From assembly GCA_020850455.1 (NCBI GenBank), contig JADZEQ010000005.1:284873-348872 (forward strand): 64,000 nucleotides of DNA. The letters are read 5' to 3'. Source of the DNA: Sphingomonadaceae bacterium. Lineage in GTDB: Bacteria > Pseudomonadota > Alphaproteobacteria > Sphingomonadales > Sphingomonadaceae. Position numbers and translations under genes: made by a program. How positions within the stretch are numbered: the first letter of the stretch is position 1; each line of letters starts with the position of its first letter. The notes beneath the pieces were generated by a model. That model was not told where the DNA came from. It did no database searches and saw nothing but the letters and a program-made list of their open reading frames with translations. Positions 1-9,161 of this stretch are shown here, piece after piece.

Positions 1-606
1 GCGCGGGTGGGGGATGCCATATCCGCGCGCCAACCCGCGCACACAGCCCATCACCTTGGCATGGATAAGGTCAATCGACAGCGCATCGGGAACGTCGCGC
101 AGCGCGATGTGGACGGTGATGGGGACAACGCGCAGCGGCGGCATCAATGCTTCAGACGCGAGCATCATTACCGCGTTACAGCGCGCGACCCCGCATCGGT
201 CGGCGATAAATTCGGTCTGACCCGCTTGGGTAAAGCCCGCCTGATATAATTGTTCCTTGCTGACCGGCGCGGTGATGAGGGCCGCAGCCTCCCCCGAACG
301 GGCAAGGCCGACCCCCAATTCAAGCGCGTGGAGCGCACAATGCGCCCCGCCGATGCTGGGCTGACCCGGCGTGATATTGCCCGAATCCTCGACATGCCAG
401 ACGGGCAGCGCGTCATCAAAGGCTGCGGCGCCGGCTGTCAATGAATCCACACGGGCAATCGGCCCTGACCAGACGGCGCGCAGCGATTCCACATCCCCCA
501 GCGCGACAAAAGGTTGCAGGTCATGCGCCGCGCGTGCTTCCCATGCCCGCGCCGTTACTTCCGGCCCGACACCCGCCGGATCGCCCAAGGTTACGACAAA
601 TGGCAC
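1..606 (-). CDS. pdxA: 4-hydroxythreonine-4-phosphate dehydrogenase PdxA (3' part outside window)
   Basis: PdxA oxidises 4-phosphohydroxy-L-threonine in the DXP-dependent pyridoxal-phosphate pathway. The 202 visible codons open with VTLGDPAGVGPE, the family's N-terminal signature, followed by ITAPVSKEQL and GQTEFIADR, which match the substrate and metal-binding part of the family. The reading frame runs off the window at base 1, so roughly the C-terminal 40% is missing. I chose the GTG at 604-606 because a GGGAG lies about 11 nt upstream; an in-frame TTG a few codons earlier is possible. It begins just after the surA stop, so it is the third gene of an lptD-surA-pdxA run, an order common in proteobacteria. 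Confidence 0.93.
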   Translation of the reverse strand, partial: MPFVVTLGDPAGVGPEVTARAWEARAAHDLQPFVALGDVESLRAVWSGPIARVDSLTAGAAAFDDALPVWHVEDSGNITPGQPSIGGAHCALHALELGVGLARSGEAAALITAPVSKEQLYQAGFTQAGQTEFIADRCGVARCNAVMMLASEALMPPLRVVPITVHIALRDVPDALSIDLIHAKVMGCVRGLARGYGIPHPR

Positions 607-626
607 CTGTGGTGCTGCTCCCAAAA

Positions 627-2024
627 TCAGGCGGCTGGTTGTATATTTTGCCCGTAATCAATCACCGCGTCGCGCCGCAAATCCCGCAAATAACGCTCTG
701 CGCGGCGCTGCACCCGTTCCTGCCGCAATTGGTCAGCGACTTGGTCGGCGGACGGGGTTGTCGCTTCGGTCGGCATGTCGCGCCCGCACAGCACCAGCAC
801 ACTGACACCAGTTTGCGGTGAACCGAACATCGGGGTTACCTGCCCAATTTGCATCGCCGCGAGTGAGGATTGGAGCGGTGCCGGCAAATCGCGCAGCGCA
901 ATCTGGTCACGGCTGATAACCTCTGCGCCCAAGGCGGCAGCAACCGTGTCTGCCGCGCCGCAACCGGCAATGGTGCGCGTCTGCGCCGAAAAATTCGACG
1001 CGACTTCCGCAGCGCGTGTCGGCGTTGTGCCCACCGGGAAGGCATAGGTGATTTGCTTCAGGCTGAGCACCGCGTCGCGCGGATCGGCGGTCAGCACGCG
1101 GCGCGTGTCGATCAGATAGAGGATGGAAATGCCGCCCGGACTTTCGAGCGGACCGGCCAATTGCCCCGGCTGCATGGTCTGCACCGCTTCGGCAAGCGAT
1201 GCAGGCAATTGGCTAAGGCGCAACCAGCCCAAATCCCCGCCGACGGAGGCGGATGTGGTTTGCGAAAAGCGGGTAGCCATATCCTGAAAACTGACTTCGC
1301 CGCTCGACAATTGTTCCATGATCCGGCGGCCATTTTCCGCCACCGCCTGCATGTTGGATGCATTGGCTGGCAAATAAATTTCGCCCACGCGATATTCGGC
1401 CTGCCCCCGGTTGCTTTCCAACCGTGCGAGCGAAGCCTCCACCTCCTCCTGACTGACGTTGGTGAAGGGGTCGATGTTGCGCGCGAGTATATTTTGCCAT
1501 GAAAGGCTGGCGCGGATCTGCTGACGCATGGATGCAACCGAACTGCCCGCCGCCACCAAAAATTGCGAAAATTGTTGGGGTGTCTGCCGCAATCCGGCGG
1601 CAACACGTTCATATTGCTGGTCTATTTCTGCATCGGTCGGCGCGATTTCGGTTGCGCGCGCTTCTTGAATTTGCAGCATTTCATCGATCAACTGGCCGAA
1701 AATCTGCAAACGCAATGTCTGCAATTGTTCGGGTGGAATTTGTCCCTGATTGGCCATGCGTACCAGCGCCAGCCGTTGTTCCACATCGGTCGCGGTGATA
1801 ATTTCACCATTCACGGTTGCGGTCGGGCGATAGACATTGCTGTCGCCATTGCCCAGCAATTCGACATTGGCCGGAATGTCCAGCCCATCCACCGACACGC
1901 TGTTGCCTGTGCTTTGGGCCAGTACCGCCGTTTGCGGCAACAGCAATGCGGCGATGGCAATGCCACTACGGAAAATCGGTCGCCGCTGCTTGGGCAAGCC
2001 ATGGGGCCGGTTCATCATGGTCAC
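627..2024 (-). CDS. surA: Periplasmic peptidyl-prolyl isomerase/chaperone SurA
   Basis: SurA is a periplasmic chaperone that delivers unfolded outer-membrane proteins to the BAM complex. The 465-aa product has a basic N-terminus and a hydrophobic signal peptide ending near residue 36 (TAVLAQS). A SurA N-terminal domain follows, with the typical VNGEIITATDVEQRL near residue 71. A parvulin-type PPIase domain lies at about 205-310 (VGEIYLP, GGDLGWLRLSQLP), and a second, degenerate parvulin domain fills the C-terminus. It lies between lptD and pdxA on the same strand; LptD is itself a major SurA client, so the linkage fits. Two Met codons three residues apart (MTMMNR) leave the start slightly open. 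Confidence 0.93.
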   Translation of the reverse strand: MTMMNRPHGLPKQRRPIFRSGIAIAALLLPQTAVLAQSTGNSVSVDGLDIPANVELLGNGDSNVYRPTATVNGEIITATDVEQRLALVRMANQGQIPPEQLQTLRLQIFGQLIDEMLQIQEARATEIAPTDAEIDQQYERVAAGLRQTPQQFSQFLVAAGSSVASMRQQIRASLSWQNILARNIDPFTNVSQEEVEASLARLESNRGQAEYRVGEIYLPANASNMQAVAENGRRIMEQLSSGEVSFQDMATRFSQTTSASVGGDLGWLRLSQLPASLAEAVQTMQPGQLAGPLESPGGISILYLIDTRRVLTADPRDAVLSLKQITYAFPVGTTPTRAAEVASNFSAQTRTIAGCGAADTVAAALGAEVISRDQIALRDLPAPLQSSLAAMQIGQVTPMFGSPQTGVSVLVLCGRDMPTEATTPSADQVADQLRQERVQRRAERYLRDLRRDAVIDYGQNIQPAA

Positions 2025-2153
2025 GCGCTAAACATCCTATCCTGTCGTCTTGGCAGCTTGGCCGCCGGGGGCATCATGCCCATTGTCCCCTGAACCGGCG
2101 CTGACGCACATGCGCACGGCGTGGCACCCTGTGCAGCGGCACGCGCCATTTGT

Positions 2154-4382
2154 CTATACACCCAGATTGCGGAACGCCAAACGCAGCAGGAAACTATTGC
2201 CGCGCCGGGCATCGCCCGTATCCTGATAATCGCGCCGCCATGTGAGGCCAATGGTCAGGCAATCATCCTCATAGGTGAAACCAAGCCGGTGACGAATGGG
2301 CACAAAGCCGTCGGACAAATTGGTCGGGTCTTCGCGCCGGTCCGTCAGATCAACAATCGCTGAACCAAAAATCGACCAGTAACGCGCGATCTGAATCCGC
2401 CCGCCGACGCGCACTTCTTCACGGTCGGGCAGGTCTTCACCCAATTGCTGGATATCACGGTTGAGCCGCAGATAGCCGATGATGGCATAGGTGTTGCGGC
2501 TGCCAATGGTCGCATCAATTTCATTGCGGCGGATGGCGGCAGTGTCCTTGTCCAGCCGGAAACGGTGGGTCAGGCGAACAAAGTCACGCCATGCGACACT
2601 GGTACGCCCGACAATGTCGGATGTGCGTTGGTTAAGCCCGCTGCCCGGCACGAAAAGCAGGCTCGGCCCCGACAGGCGATAGCTTTGGGCAAGGCTAGAA
2701 TCGATCGAAAAACCGCGCCGTTCCAGCCGATATTCCAACCCATAGGTCAGGCGTGTTGTATCTTCAAAACGGTCGTAACCGGGAAAGCGATTGAGCGCGA
2801 AAATATTACCGTCTTCGAGTTCGAAGGCGCGACTATCCTCATTCGGGATATCGACATTATCGACCGGCGTCGCCGCAACCAATTGAATACGCGGGGTGAA
2901 AAGCTGCCGTCCGCCACCCGTGCGCGAGACAAAGGGCCAAGCAATATCGACAGCAGCAGCGCCAAAGGCACGCGCCTGCCAGCCTGATGCACCGCGATAG
3001 GCGGGCACCGGCGTCGCACTGACCATATCGCTGTGATAAATATCGCCGCGCCCCAGCAGGGTAAAAGTGACCTGCTGGCCAAGCGGGGTCAGGCGGCGCA
3101 AATCCCAGCGCGCACTGGCGAACATGCGCTGTGTATCTTGGCCATCGGTGCGCAATAGCGACAGCGAATTGGCCTGAAACAACCATTGCCCGCCGAGCAG
3201 ATGGTCGTCCATGCGCTGGCGAAAATCGATGGCGGGTAGCGCGATGGGCTGTTGCCCCTGCGGGTCGGCAACGCGCAAGGTCTGCATCGCCCAACCCGCG
3301 ATGGTGAGGTAGGATGAACCGCCATTGCGTGCCAGCATGATATTATTGCGCAAGCGGTCATCGCGGCTGATGTCATACCGGCGCAAGAATGTCCGGTCGG
3401 TGGCAAGCCGCCCCGAAAAGCTGAGCGACCAGCGCGGGTCGAACTGAAAACCGCCGCTCGTGTCCAGATAGCCGCGAAACTCATTGCGCGCGGTTGTCGT
3501 TGTCGAACCGACCGGCACCAACCGGCTATAGGTGGCAAAACCCTGCACCCGCCATGCACCACGATCGGTTAGGCCACGCAATTCCGCCTCCGCCATCGGC
3601 GCGGCGTCGGTATAGAGATGGGGGGTGATTGTCAGGTCGCTATGGTCGGAAAAGCGCAGATAATAAGGCAAAGCAAATTCGACGCCGTTGGTGCGATCGA
3701 TGCGGATATCGGGGACGAGCAGGCCGCTGCCCGGCACGCCAATCGCCGGGTGCGACAATAGGGGCAGCGGGATGATCGGCAGGCCGAATAATTCGATGCG
3801 TGCGCCGTCATAGCGGATTCGGTTGTGTGCGCGATCATAATAGACGCGGGCCGCGCGCACCTGCCAACTGGGGCTTTTGGGGCAACCATCGGGGTCTTCG
3901 ACCGCACAGGGGGTATAGGCGGCGCGGATCAATTCCATATCGCCATTGGCTTGGCGCGCGCCGCGATTGGCGGCGAGCCGCGCCTCATTATTGAACACAA
4001 CCAGCAGGTTTTCCACCACCCCGTCGCGCAGCGTATCGGTAAGCTCGACCGAATCGCCATAAGCGGTGTCGCCGTCCGGGCCAGTCAGGCGGACATTGCC
4101 GCTCGCCACCACGGCGCCGCTGGTCCGGTTCCAGGTGACGCTGTCTGCATGGAGCCGCCAGCCCTGTCGTTCGAGGCTGACATCGCCGCTCGCGGTGAAG
4201 ATATTGCTGTTCTGGTCAAAATCGACATGCTCCGCCGAGAAACTGAGCGTTTCATCGGCGTTCGCCGGGGCAGGGCTGGGGGCTGTCTGCGCATTTGTCC
4301 CTGCCTCTTGCGCTATCGACGGCATGGCCCAGCCCAAAGCCAGCGCCGCCGGCAATATGGGCAAAAGGCGGTGGCGTAACAT
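2154..4382 (-). CDS. lptD: LPS-assembly outer-membrane protein LptD
   Basis: LptD, with the lipoprotein LptE, inserts lipopolysaccharide into the outer leaflet of the outer membrane. The 742-aa product has a signal peptide (about residues 1-25), an OstA/LptA-like beta-jellyroll at about 45-180 with repeated short segments such as ASGDVSLERQGWRLHAD and ASGNVRL, then a long beta-barrel ending in the outer-membrane-type C-terminus LRLAFRNLGV. Cysteines at 159 and 167 and a third at about 708 could form inter-domain disulfides like those needed for E. coli LptD maturation. It is divergent from pepA across 186 bp that should hold promoters for both; I could not pick out convincing hexamers there. 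About 130 bp separate it from surA. Confidence 0.93.
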   Translation of the reverse strand: MLRHRLLPILPAALALGWAMPSIAQEAGTNAQTAPSPAPANADETLSFSAEHVDFDQNSNIFTASGDVSLERQGWRLHADSVTWNRTSGAVVASGNVRLTGPDGDTAYGDSVELTDTLRDGVVENLLVVFNNEARLAANRGARQANGDMELIRAAYTPCAVEDPDGCPKSPSWQVRAARVYYDRAHNRIRYDGARIELFGLPIIPLPLLSHPAIGVPGSGLLVPDIRIDRTNGVEFALPYYLRFSDHSDLTITPHLYTDAAPMAEAELRGLTDRGAWRVQGFATYSRLVPVGSTTTTARNEFRGYLDTSGGFQFDPRWSLSFSGRLATDRTFLRRYDISRDDRLRNNIMLARNGGSSYLTIAGWAMQTLRVADPQGQQPIALPAIDFRQRMDDHLLGGQWLFQANSLSLLRTDGQDTQRMFASARWDLRRLTPLGQQVTFTLLGRGDIYHSDMVSATPVPAYRGASGWQARAFGAAAVDIAWPFVSRTGGGRQLFTPRIQLVAATPVDNVDIPNEDSRAFELEDGNIFALNRFPGYDRFEDTTRLTYGLEYRLERRGFSIDSSLAQSYRLSGPSLLFVPGSGLNQRTSDIVGRTSVAWRDFVRLTHRFRLDKDTAAIRRNEIDATIGSRNTYAIIGYLRLNRDIQQLGEDLPDREEVRVGGRIQIARYWSIFGSAIVDLTDRREDPTNLSDGFVPIRHRLGFTYEDDCLTIGLTWRRDYQDTGDARRGNSFLLRLAFRNLGV

Positions 4383-4568
4383 GGGTTAAGTTTTATCCCG
4401 TCAATCTGATGTGGGCGGCCAATTGGTGCGCAATATCTTTCCATGGCTAATAACGCGCCAACATGGCTTTGCAATGCGCGCAATGGCTCCTATCTACGGC
4501 GGCAAGGTCGGTACGGCGCGCAATTTGCCCATATTGTCCATCGACAGCTTTAGCGGAAAGAATTTTGC

Positions 4569-6035
4569 ATGAAGATTAGATTTGTGAGCGGTGATGCCGG
4601 TGAACGCGACACGTTGGTGTTCCCTATGCTGGCTGGTGGTCTGGCGGATGTGACCCCCCGGCTTCCCGCATCTTTTCAACCGCTCGCCGCCGCTGCCATC
4701 GAACAGGCGCGCTTTGATGCAAAGTCGGGGACGGTGTTTGAAACCTATGTCACCGATGGGGCGCTGGCGCGCCGCATGTTGATTGTCGGCGCGGGGAGCG
4801 GCGATGCTACCGGCTGGGAACGGGCGGGCGCGGCGCTTTCGGCGCGGCTCATCGCATCGGGCGCAACCAGCGCTTTTGCTGATTTGACCGGCGCGGATGC
4901 CGCCGCCGCCGCACGCTTTGCCTTGGGTGCAACCCTGCGCGGGTGGCGGATCGACAAATATCGCACGCGTCTTGCTGCCAATCAACGGGCAACGCTGGAG
5001 GAGGTGAGCATCGCCAACGCCGCGGCGGGCAGCGAGGCCGCATGGCAACGCTGGCATGCATTGGCAGAGGGTGTGGGCTTTACCCGCGAACTCGTCTCCG
5101 AACCGGCGAACATCATCTACCCCGAAACCTTTGTCGAACGCTGTCAAAAGCTTGCCGAACATGGCGTTGTTGTTGCGGCGCTGGACGAACGGGCGATGGC
5201 CGAACTGGGCATGGGTGCGCTGCTCGGTGTCGGGCAGGGTTCGGTGCGCCCGCCGCGCCTGCTCAGCCTCGAATATAAGGGCGCGGGCGCACCCGATGGC
5301 GCGCCGATACTGATCGTGGGTAAGGGCGTCACCTTTGACACCGGGGGTATTTCCATCAAGCCCGCAGCGGGGATGGAGGATATGAAGTGGGACATGGGCG
5401 GCGCCGGTGTGGTGGCGGGCACGCTCTATGCCCTCGCGCTTGCCAAGGCCCCTGCCCACGTCGTCGGTGTCTGTACGCTTGCCGAAAATATGCCCGACGG
5501 CAATGCGCAGCGGCCCGGGGATGTGGTGACGTCGATGTCGGGTCAAACCATCGAAGTTATCAATACCGATGCGGAGGGGCGTTTGGTGTTGGCCGATGCG
5601 ATGACATGGGCACAGCGGCGTTGGAATCCCAGGATAATGGTCGATCTGGCGACGCTGACCGGCGCGATGATTATTTCGATGGGGCGGGAACATGGTGGTC
5701 TGTTTGCCAATGATGATGGGCTGGCCAATGCATTATTGGCGGCGGGCAGCGCGGTGGGCGATAAATTGTGGCGCTTCCCGCTCTCGGACGCTTATGACCG
5801 GCTGATCGACAGCCAGATTGCCGATATGAAAAATGTCGGCCCACGCGAAGGCGGGTCGATTACGGCGGCGCAATTTTTGCAACGATTTGTCGAACCGGGG
5901 GTTCAATGGGCGCACCTCGACATCGCGGGGATGGTGTGGTCGGACAAGGATTTGCCAACCTCTGCCAAGGGCGCAACCGGCTATGGCGTGCGGTTGATGG
6001 AAGAATTTGTCATGCAACAGAGCGCACAAAATTGA
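4569..6035 (+). CDS. pepA: Leucyl aminopeptidase (M17 family)
   Basis: A cytosolic two-zinc aminopeptidase that trims N-terminal residues from peptides. The 488-aa product matches the family's length. The M17 signature NTDAEGRLVLAD is near residue 331, and the metal and catalytic-lysine segment GKGVTFDTGGISIKP near 248-262. The start ATG at 4569 is preceded by GGAAAG about 8 nt upstream. The stop codon overlaps an ATG of the next reading frame (TGATG), so the small lipoprotein gene behind it is probably co-transcribed. A pepA gene next to lptD is a frequent proteobacterial arrangement, although the holC gene that often follows pepA is absent here. Confidence 0.95.
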   Translation: MKIRFVSGDAGERDTLVFPMLAGGLADVTPRLPASFQPLAAAAIEQARFDAKSGTVFETYVTDGALARRMLIVGAGSGDATGWERAGAALSARLIASGATSAFADLTGADAAAAARFALGATLRGWRIDKYRTRLAANQRATLEEVSIANAAAGSEAAWQRWHALAEGVGFTRELVSEPANIIYPETFVERCQKLAEHGVVVAALDERAMAELGMGALLGVGQGSVRPPRLLSLEYKGAGAPDGAPILIVGKGVTFDTGGISIKPAAGMEDMKWDMGGAGVVAGTLYALALAKAPAHVVGVCTLAENMPDGNAQRPGDVVTSMSGQTIEVINTDAEGRLVLADAMTWAQRRWNPRIMVDLATLTGAMIISMGREHGGLFANDDGLANALLAAGSAVGDKLWRFPLSDAYDRLIDSQIADMKNVGPREGGSITAAQFLQRFVEPGVQWAHLDIAGMVWSDKDLPTSAKGATGYGVRLMEEFVMQQSAQN

Positions 6036-6049
6036 TGAAAGGGCGAACA

Positions 6050-6505
6050 ATGCCATTTCCAACCAAGCCGGGGGCAATGATTGTGGTGGGCACGCTGTCG
6101 ATGGTGTTGCTCGCTGCGTGCCAGCCGTCGGCGCCGACGGACCCCGCCAAGGCGGCGGCATCGGCCCGCGCTGCGCAATCACGATCTGACCCGCGTATCC
6201 CCGGCGGCATCCCCCTGTTCCTTGGCCGGACGGGGCAGATCACCGAATTCGAAATACTGGATGCCGGGCAGGGCAAGATTGCGACCTATTCGGTGGATGC
6301 GCGCCCATGGGATATCCGCGACTTTTATGAGGCGGAGGGGCTGGCGCGCGGCTATGAAGTCATTGGTCGTGTCAATGGCGGATTGTTTCAAAGCGTTGAT
6401 ATGCGCCGGCTCAATGGTGCAGCACCCCGCACTTTCAGCGTGATGGCGGTGCACAAGGGCGAATTTACCAATGTTACGCTCAATTTTGATGTGACACCGC
6501 CCTGA
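6050..6505 (+). CDS. Small lipoprotein of unknown function
   Basis: I do not recognise the family. The product (151 aa) begins with a short hydrophobic stretch ending in a lipobox (VLLAAC, Cys about residue 24), so it should be lipid-anchored. The remaining ~125 residues are soluble, with a short alanine-rich linker, then a compact region containing [15 protein letters not shown] and ending in a beta-rich tail ([10 protein letters not shown]). I chose the ATG at 6050 because AGGG lies 7 nt upstream; a start at 6035 would add five residues and overlap the pepA stop. It lies between pepA and ndk on the same strand. Nothing in the sequence gives a catalytic function. Confidence 0.8.
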   Translation: MPFPTKPGAMIVVGTLSMVLLAACQPSAPTDPAKAAASARAAQSRSDPRIPGGIPLFLGRTGQITEFEILDAGQGKIATYSVDARPWDIRDFYEAEGLARGYEVIGRVNGGLFQSVDMRRLNGAAPRTFSVMAVHKGEFTNVTLNFDVTPP

Positions 6506-6581
6506 CAGGCTTTGCTTGCCATCGGCGTCGGTCATCGCTAGGGGCGCGCGCAGCCAATCTGCACCAAAAAGGAACTCTCCC

Positions 6582-7004
6582 ATGGCGGTTACCCGCACTT
6601 TTTCGATTATCAAGCCCGATGCCACCCGCCGCAACCTGACCGGCGCGGTCACCAAAATGCTCGAGGAGGCTGGGCTGCGTGTCGTCGCGTCCAAGCGTAT
6701 CCAGATGAGCCGCAAACAGGCCGAAGGCTTTTATGCCGTCCACGCCGAACGCCCGTTTTACGGCGAATTGTGCGATTTCATGACCAGCGGCCCGGTCGTC
6801 GTGCAGGTGCTCGAAGGTGAAGATGCGGTAAAGCGCAACCGTGACATCATGGGCGCGACCAACCCCGCCAATGCGGATGCGGGCACAATCCGCAAGGAAT
6901 TGGCCGAAAGCATCGAAGCCAACAGCGTCCATGGCAGCGACAGCGACGAAAATGCCGCGATTGAAATCGCCTTTTTCTTCACGCCCGAAGAAATCGTCGG
7001 CTGA
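6582..7004 (+). CDS. ndk: Nucleoside diphosphate kinase
   Basis: Transfers the gamma-phosphate of ATP to NDPs, keeping NTP and dNTP pools balanced. The 140-aa product has the standard length and the active-site motif NSVHGSDS, with the phosphorylated histidine near residue 117; the N-terminal TFSIIKPDA strand is also typical. AGGAACT sits about 6 nt before the ATG. An in-frame upstream extension exists but has no family similarity, so I start at MAVTRTF. It ends 23 bp before a strong intrinsic terminator. Confidence 0.97.
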   Translation: MAVTRTFSIIKPDATRRNLTGAVTKMLEEAGLRVVASKRIQMSRKQAEGFYAVHAERPFYGELCDFMTSGPVVVQVLEGEDAVKRNRDIMGATNPANADAGTIRKELAESIEANSVHGSDSDENAAIEIAFFFTPEEIVG

Positions 7005-7027
7005 TCAGCCCGCGCTTTGCGAAATTT

Positions 7028-7063
7028 GGGGCCGTCTATCCGTTGATAGGCGGCCCTTTTTTT
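7028..7063 (+). terminator. Intrinsic terminator after ndk
   Basis: A 12-bp stem with one T-G wobble (GGGCCGTCTATC / GATAGGCGGCCC) encloses the tetraloop CGTT and is followed by seven or eight T residues. It sits immediately downstream of ndk and ends at the purN stop codon. It therefore separates the plus-strand pepA-ndk unit from the converging purM-purN unit; on the minus strand it lacks a T run of comparable quality. Confidence 0.9.
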
Positions 7064-8003
7064 ACAAGAAATCGACCATGATGGCCAATTTGCGCGGTGC
7101 AATCGCCAGCCAGGACTGGCGCAACCAGTCGCCAATCGCATCCCAGTCCGCATCACCAAGGTCGAGCCTTATGCCGAGCCAGCCATCCCCGAAATAGGCG
7201 GGGCGGAAATATAGCGCACCATCCTGTTCGATGCGCATCGACTGTTCTTCGACCCCGCTGATTTTGACCAGCAGCGCGGTCTGCCCGTCGCCATGATGAT
7301 TATGGCTGACATAGGCAAATTTCTTGCCCTTGATGATGCCAAAACATGCCATGCCATGGCTCAGCGTTTCCTCCGCCTCGGGCATAGCCAAGGCGAGTTC
7401 GCGCACCCGCTGCGTCAGATAGGCGGGGTTGGCTTCGCGCGTGACATATTCGGCCAGCGTGCGGGCATAAAGCTGATGTTCGGCGATCAGCACCCGCGCG
7501 GCAAGGCTTGCTGCATCATCGTCGGGCAAGATGGCGACCGGACATTGCGCCAGCACTGGCCCATCATCCAAGCCGACGGTCACGATGTGCACCGAACAGC
7601 CGCCATGGCTGTCACCCGCATCGATGGCGCGTTGATGCGTGTCCAGCCCCTTATATTTGGGCAGCAGGCTGGGGTGGATATTGAGCATTCGCCCCGTCCA
7701 TTGATCGACAAAAACCTCACTCAAAATCCGCATATATCCCGCGAGCGCGACATATTGTGCACCCGACGCGACAATTGCTGCGTGCATGATGGCATCATGC
7801 GCGTCCCGGCTCAGTCCCTTATGCGGGTGCGCGAAGGTCGCCACCCCCTCCGCCGCTGCCAGTCGCAGTCCGGCCGCATCGGGATTGTTGCTGGCGACAA
7901 GCGCAATTTCAAAGGGGCAATCGTCGCGCCGCGATGCGTAGAGGAGCGCGGCCATATTGGTGCCGCCACCCGAAATCAGCACCGCAACGCGGGCTTTAGC
8001 CAT
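7062..8003 (-). CDS. purN: Phosphoribosylglycinamide formyltransferase PurN fused to a MmcQ/YjbR-like domain
   Basis: PurN uses 10-formyl-tetrahydrofolate to formylate GAR, step 3 of IMP synthesis. Residues 1 to about 190 form the transformylase: ISGGGTNM at 10-17, NIHPSLLP with catalytic Asn108/His110, and DDGPVLAQ containing Asp147. PurN normally stops near 190-210 aa, but this frame continues without a stop to 313 aa. The extra part (about 196-313) reads as a MmcQ/YjbR (DUF419) domain: [25 protein letters not shown], then [18 protein letters not shown] and [11 protein letters not shown]. The start at 8003 overlaps the purM stop by 8 bp, indicating translational coupling. The role of the C-terminal domain is unknown. 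Confidence 0.92.
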   Translation of the reverse strand: MAKARVAVLISGGGTNMAALLYASRRDDCPFEIALVASNNPDAAGLRLAAAEGVATFAHPHKGLSRDAHDAIMHAAIVASGAQYVALAGYMRILSEVFVDQWTGRMLNIHPSLLPKYKGLDTHQRAIDAGDSHGGCSVHIVTVGLDDGPVLAQCPVAILPDDDAASLAARVLIAEHQLYARTLAEYVTREANPAYLTQRVRELALAMPEAEETLSHGMACFGIIKGKKFAYVSHNHHGDGQTALLVKISGVEEQSMRIEQDGALYFRPAYFGDGWLGIRLDLGDADWDAIGDWLRQSWLAIAPRKLAIMVDFL

Positions 8004-9102
8004 GGTGAGTTGCGCCCCAATCCGCCATGGCCGACCATGTGCCGCGCGCGCCACTGACGGTGCAGCCCTTTTCCCCACTCGCAATATGGCCAATCCGGTG
8101 GACGGTTTCGCCCGCCGCCATCAGCGCATCGGTGACGGCATCAACCTTGGCCGGTTCGACAACCAGCGCCATGCCGATGCCGCAGTTAAAGGTGCGCGCC
8201 ATCTCCTCCGGCTCGATATTCCCTTGCGCCTGCAAAAAGGCCATCAGGCGCGGCTGTTCCCACGCATCCGCATCAATATGCGCGTGGAGGTGCGCGGGCA
8301 GGACGCGCGGTATATTTTCGAGCAGCCCGCCGCCGGTAATATGCGCCATTGCGTGCAGCGCGCCCGCCCGGACGAGGGGGAGGAGGCTGCGTACATAAAT
8401 CCGCGTCGGCGCCATCAGCGCATCAATCAGCAAAATTTCAGGGTTGAACAACGCCGGTCGGTCGAGCTTCCACCCCTTGTCAGCGGCAAGGCGGCGTACC
8501 AGCGAAAATCCGTTGGAATGGACGCCAGAGGATGCCAGCCCCAAAATCACATCCCCCACGGCCACCTTGTCGGCGGTCAGCACATCGCCGCGTTCGACCG
8601 CCCCGACACAAAAACCGGCGAGGTCATAATCATCATCATCATACATGCCCGGCATTTCGGCAGTCTCGCCGCCGATCAGCGCGCAGCCTGCCTGTCGGCA
8701 TCCCTCTGCAATGCCTGCGATGACCGCCACGGCAACATCTTGGTCCAGTTTTCCGCAGCCATAATAATCGAGGAAGAACAGGGGTTCGGCCCCTTGCACG
8801 ATCAGATCATTGGCGCACATAGCGACCAGATCGATGCCGACACCATCATGTCGTCCCGCCTCAATCGCCAATTTCAGCTTGGTGCCGACGCCATCATTGG
8901 CGGCAACCAGCAGCGGGTCGGTAAAGCCCGCCGCACGCAAGTCAAAAAAGCCGCCAAAACCGCCGAGATCAGCGTCTGCCCCGGCGCGCCGTGTCGCACG
9001 GGCAAGCGGCGCGATGGCCCGCACCAAAGCATTGCCCGCCGCGATATCCACCCCTGCCTTAGCATAGGTGTAGCGCATATTTCCGATATTATTGTCGCTC
9101 AT
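7996..9102 (-). CDS. purM: Phosphoribosylformylglycinamidine cyclo-ligase (AIR synthetase)
   Basis: PurM closes the imidazole ring of AIR from FGAM and ATP, step 5 of purine synthesis. The 368-aa product has the family motifs [17 protein letters not shown] at the N-terminus, [12 protein letters not shown] around residue 70, [14 protein letters not shown] in the middle, and [16 protein letters not shown] in the second half. It leads the purM-purN operon. It is divergent from a DUF2066-like gene across only 59 bp, so the promoters must be very close or overlapping. Confidence 0.96.
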   Translation of the reverse strand: MSDNNIGNMRYTYAKAGVDIAAGNALVRAIAPLARATRRAGADADLGGFGGFFDLRAAGFTDPLLVAANDGVGTKLKLAIEAGRHDGVGIDLVAMCANDLIVQGAEPLFFLDYYGCGKLDQDVAVAVIAGIAEGCRQAGCALIGGETAEMPGMYDDDDYDLAGFCVGAVERGDVLTADKVAVGDVILGLASSGVHSNGFSLVRRLAADKGWKLDRPALFNPEILLIDALMAPTRIYVRSLLPLVRAGALHAMAHITGGGLLENIPRVLPAHLHAHIDADAWEQPRLMAFLQAQGNIEPEEMARTFNCGIGMALVVEPAKVDAVTDALMAAGETVHRIGHIASGEKGCTVSGARGTWSAMADWGATHHG

Positions 9103-9161
9103 GGCGCGCTGCTAGCCATAACGGGCTTGGATTTCCATGCTCTTGTCGCCAAAAGGGCGGC

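Noticed and set aside
2021..2251. Small minus-strand frame between surA and lptD
   Set aside because: It overlaps the end of lptD, has no ribosome site and resembles no protein; the 130-bp gap appears non-coding.
4494..5693. Open frame of about 400 codons antisense to pepA
   Set aside because: Opposite the M17 aminopeptidase with its intact signature; the predicted protein has no recognisable motif.
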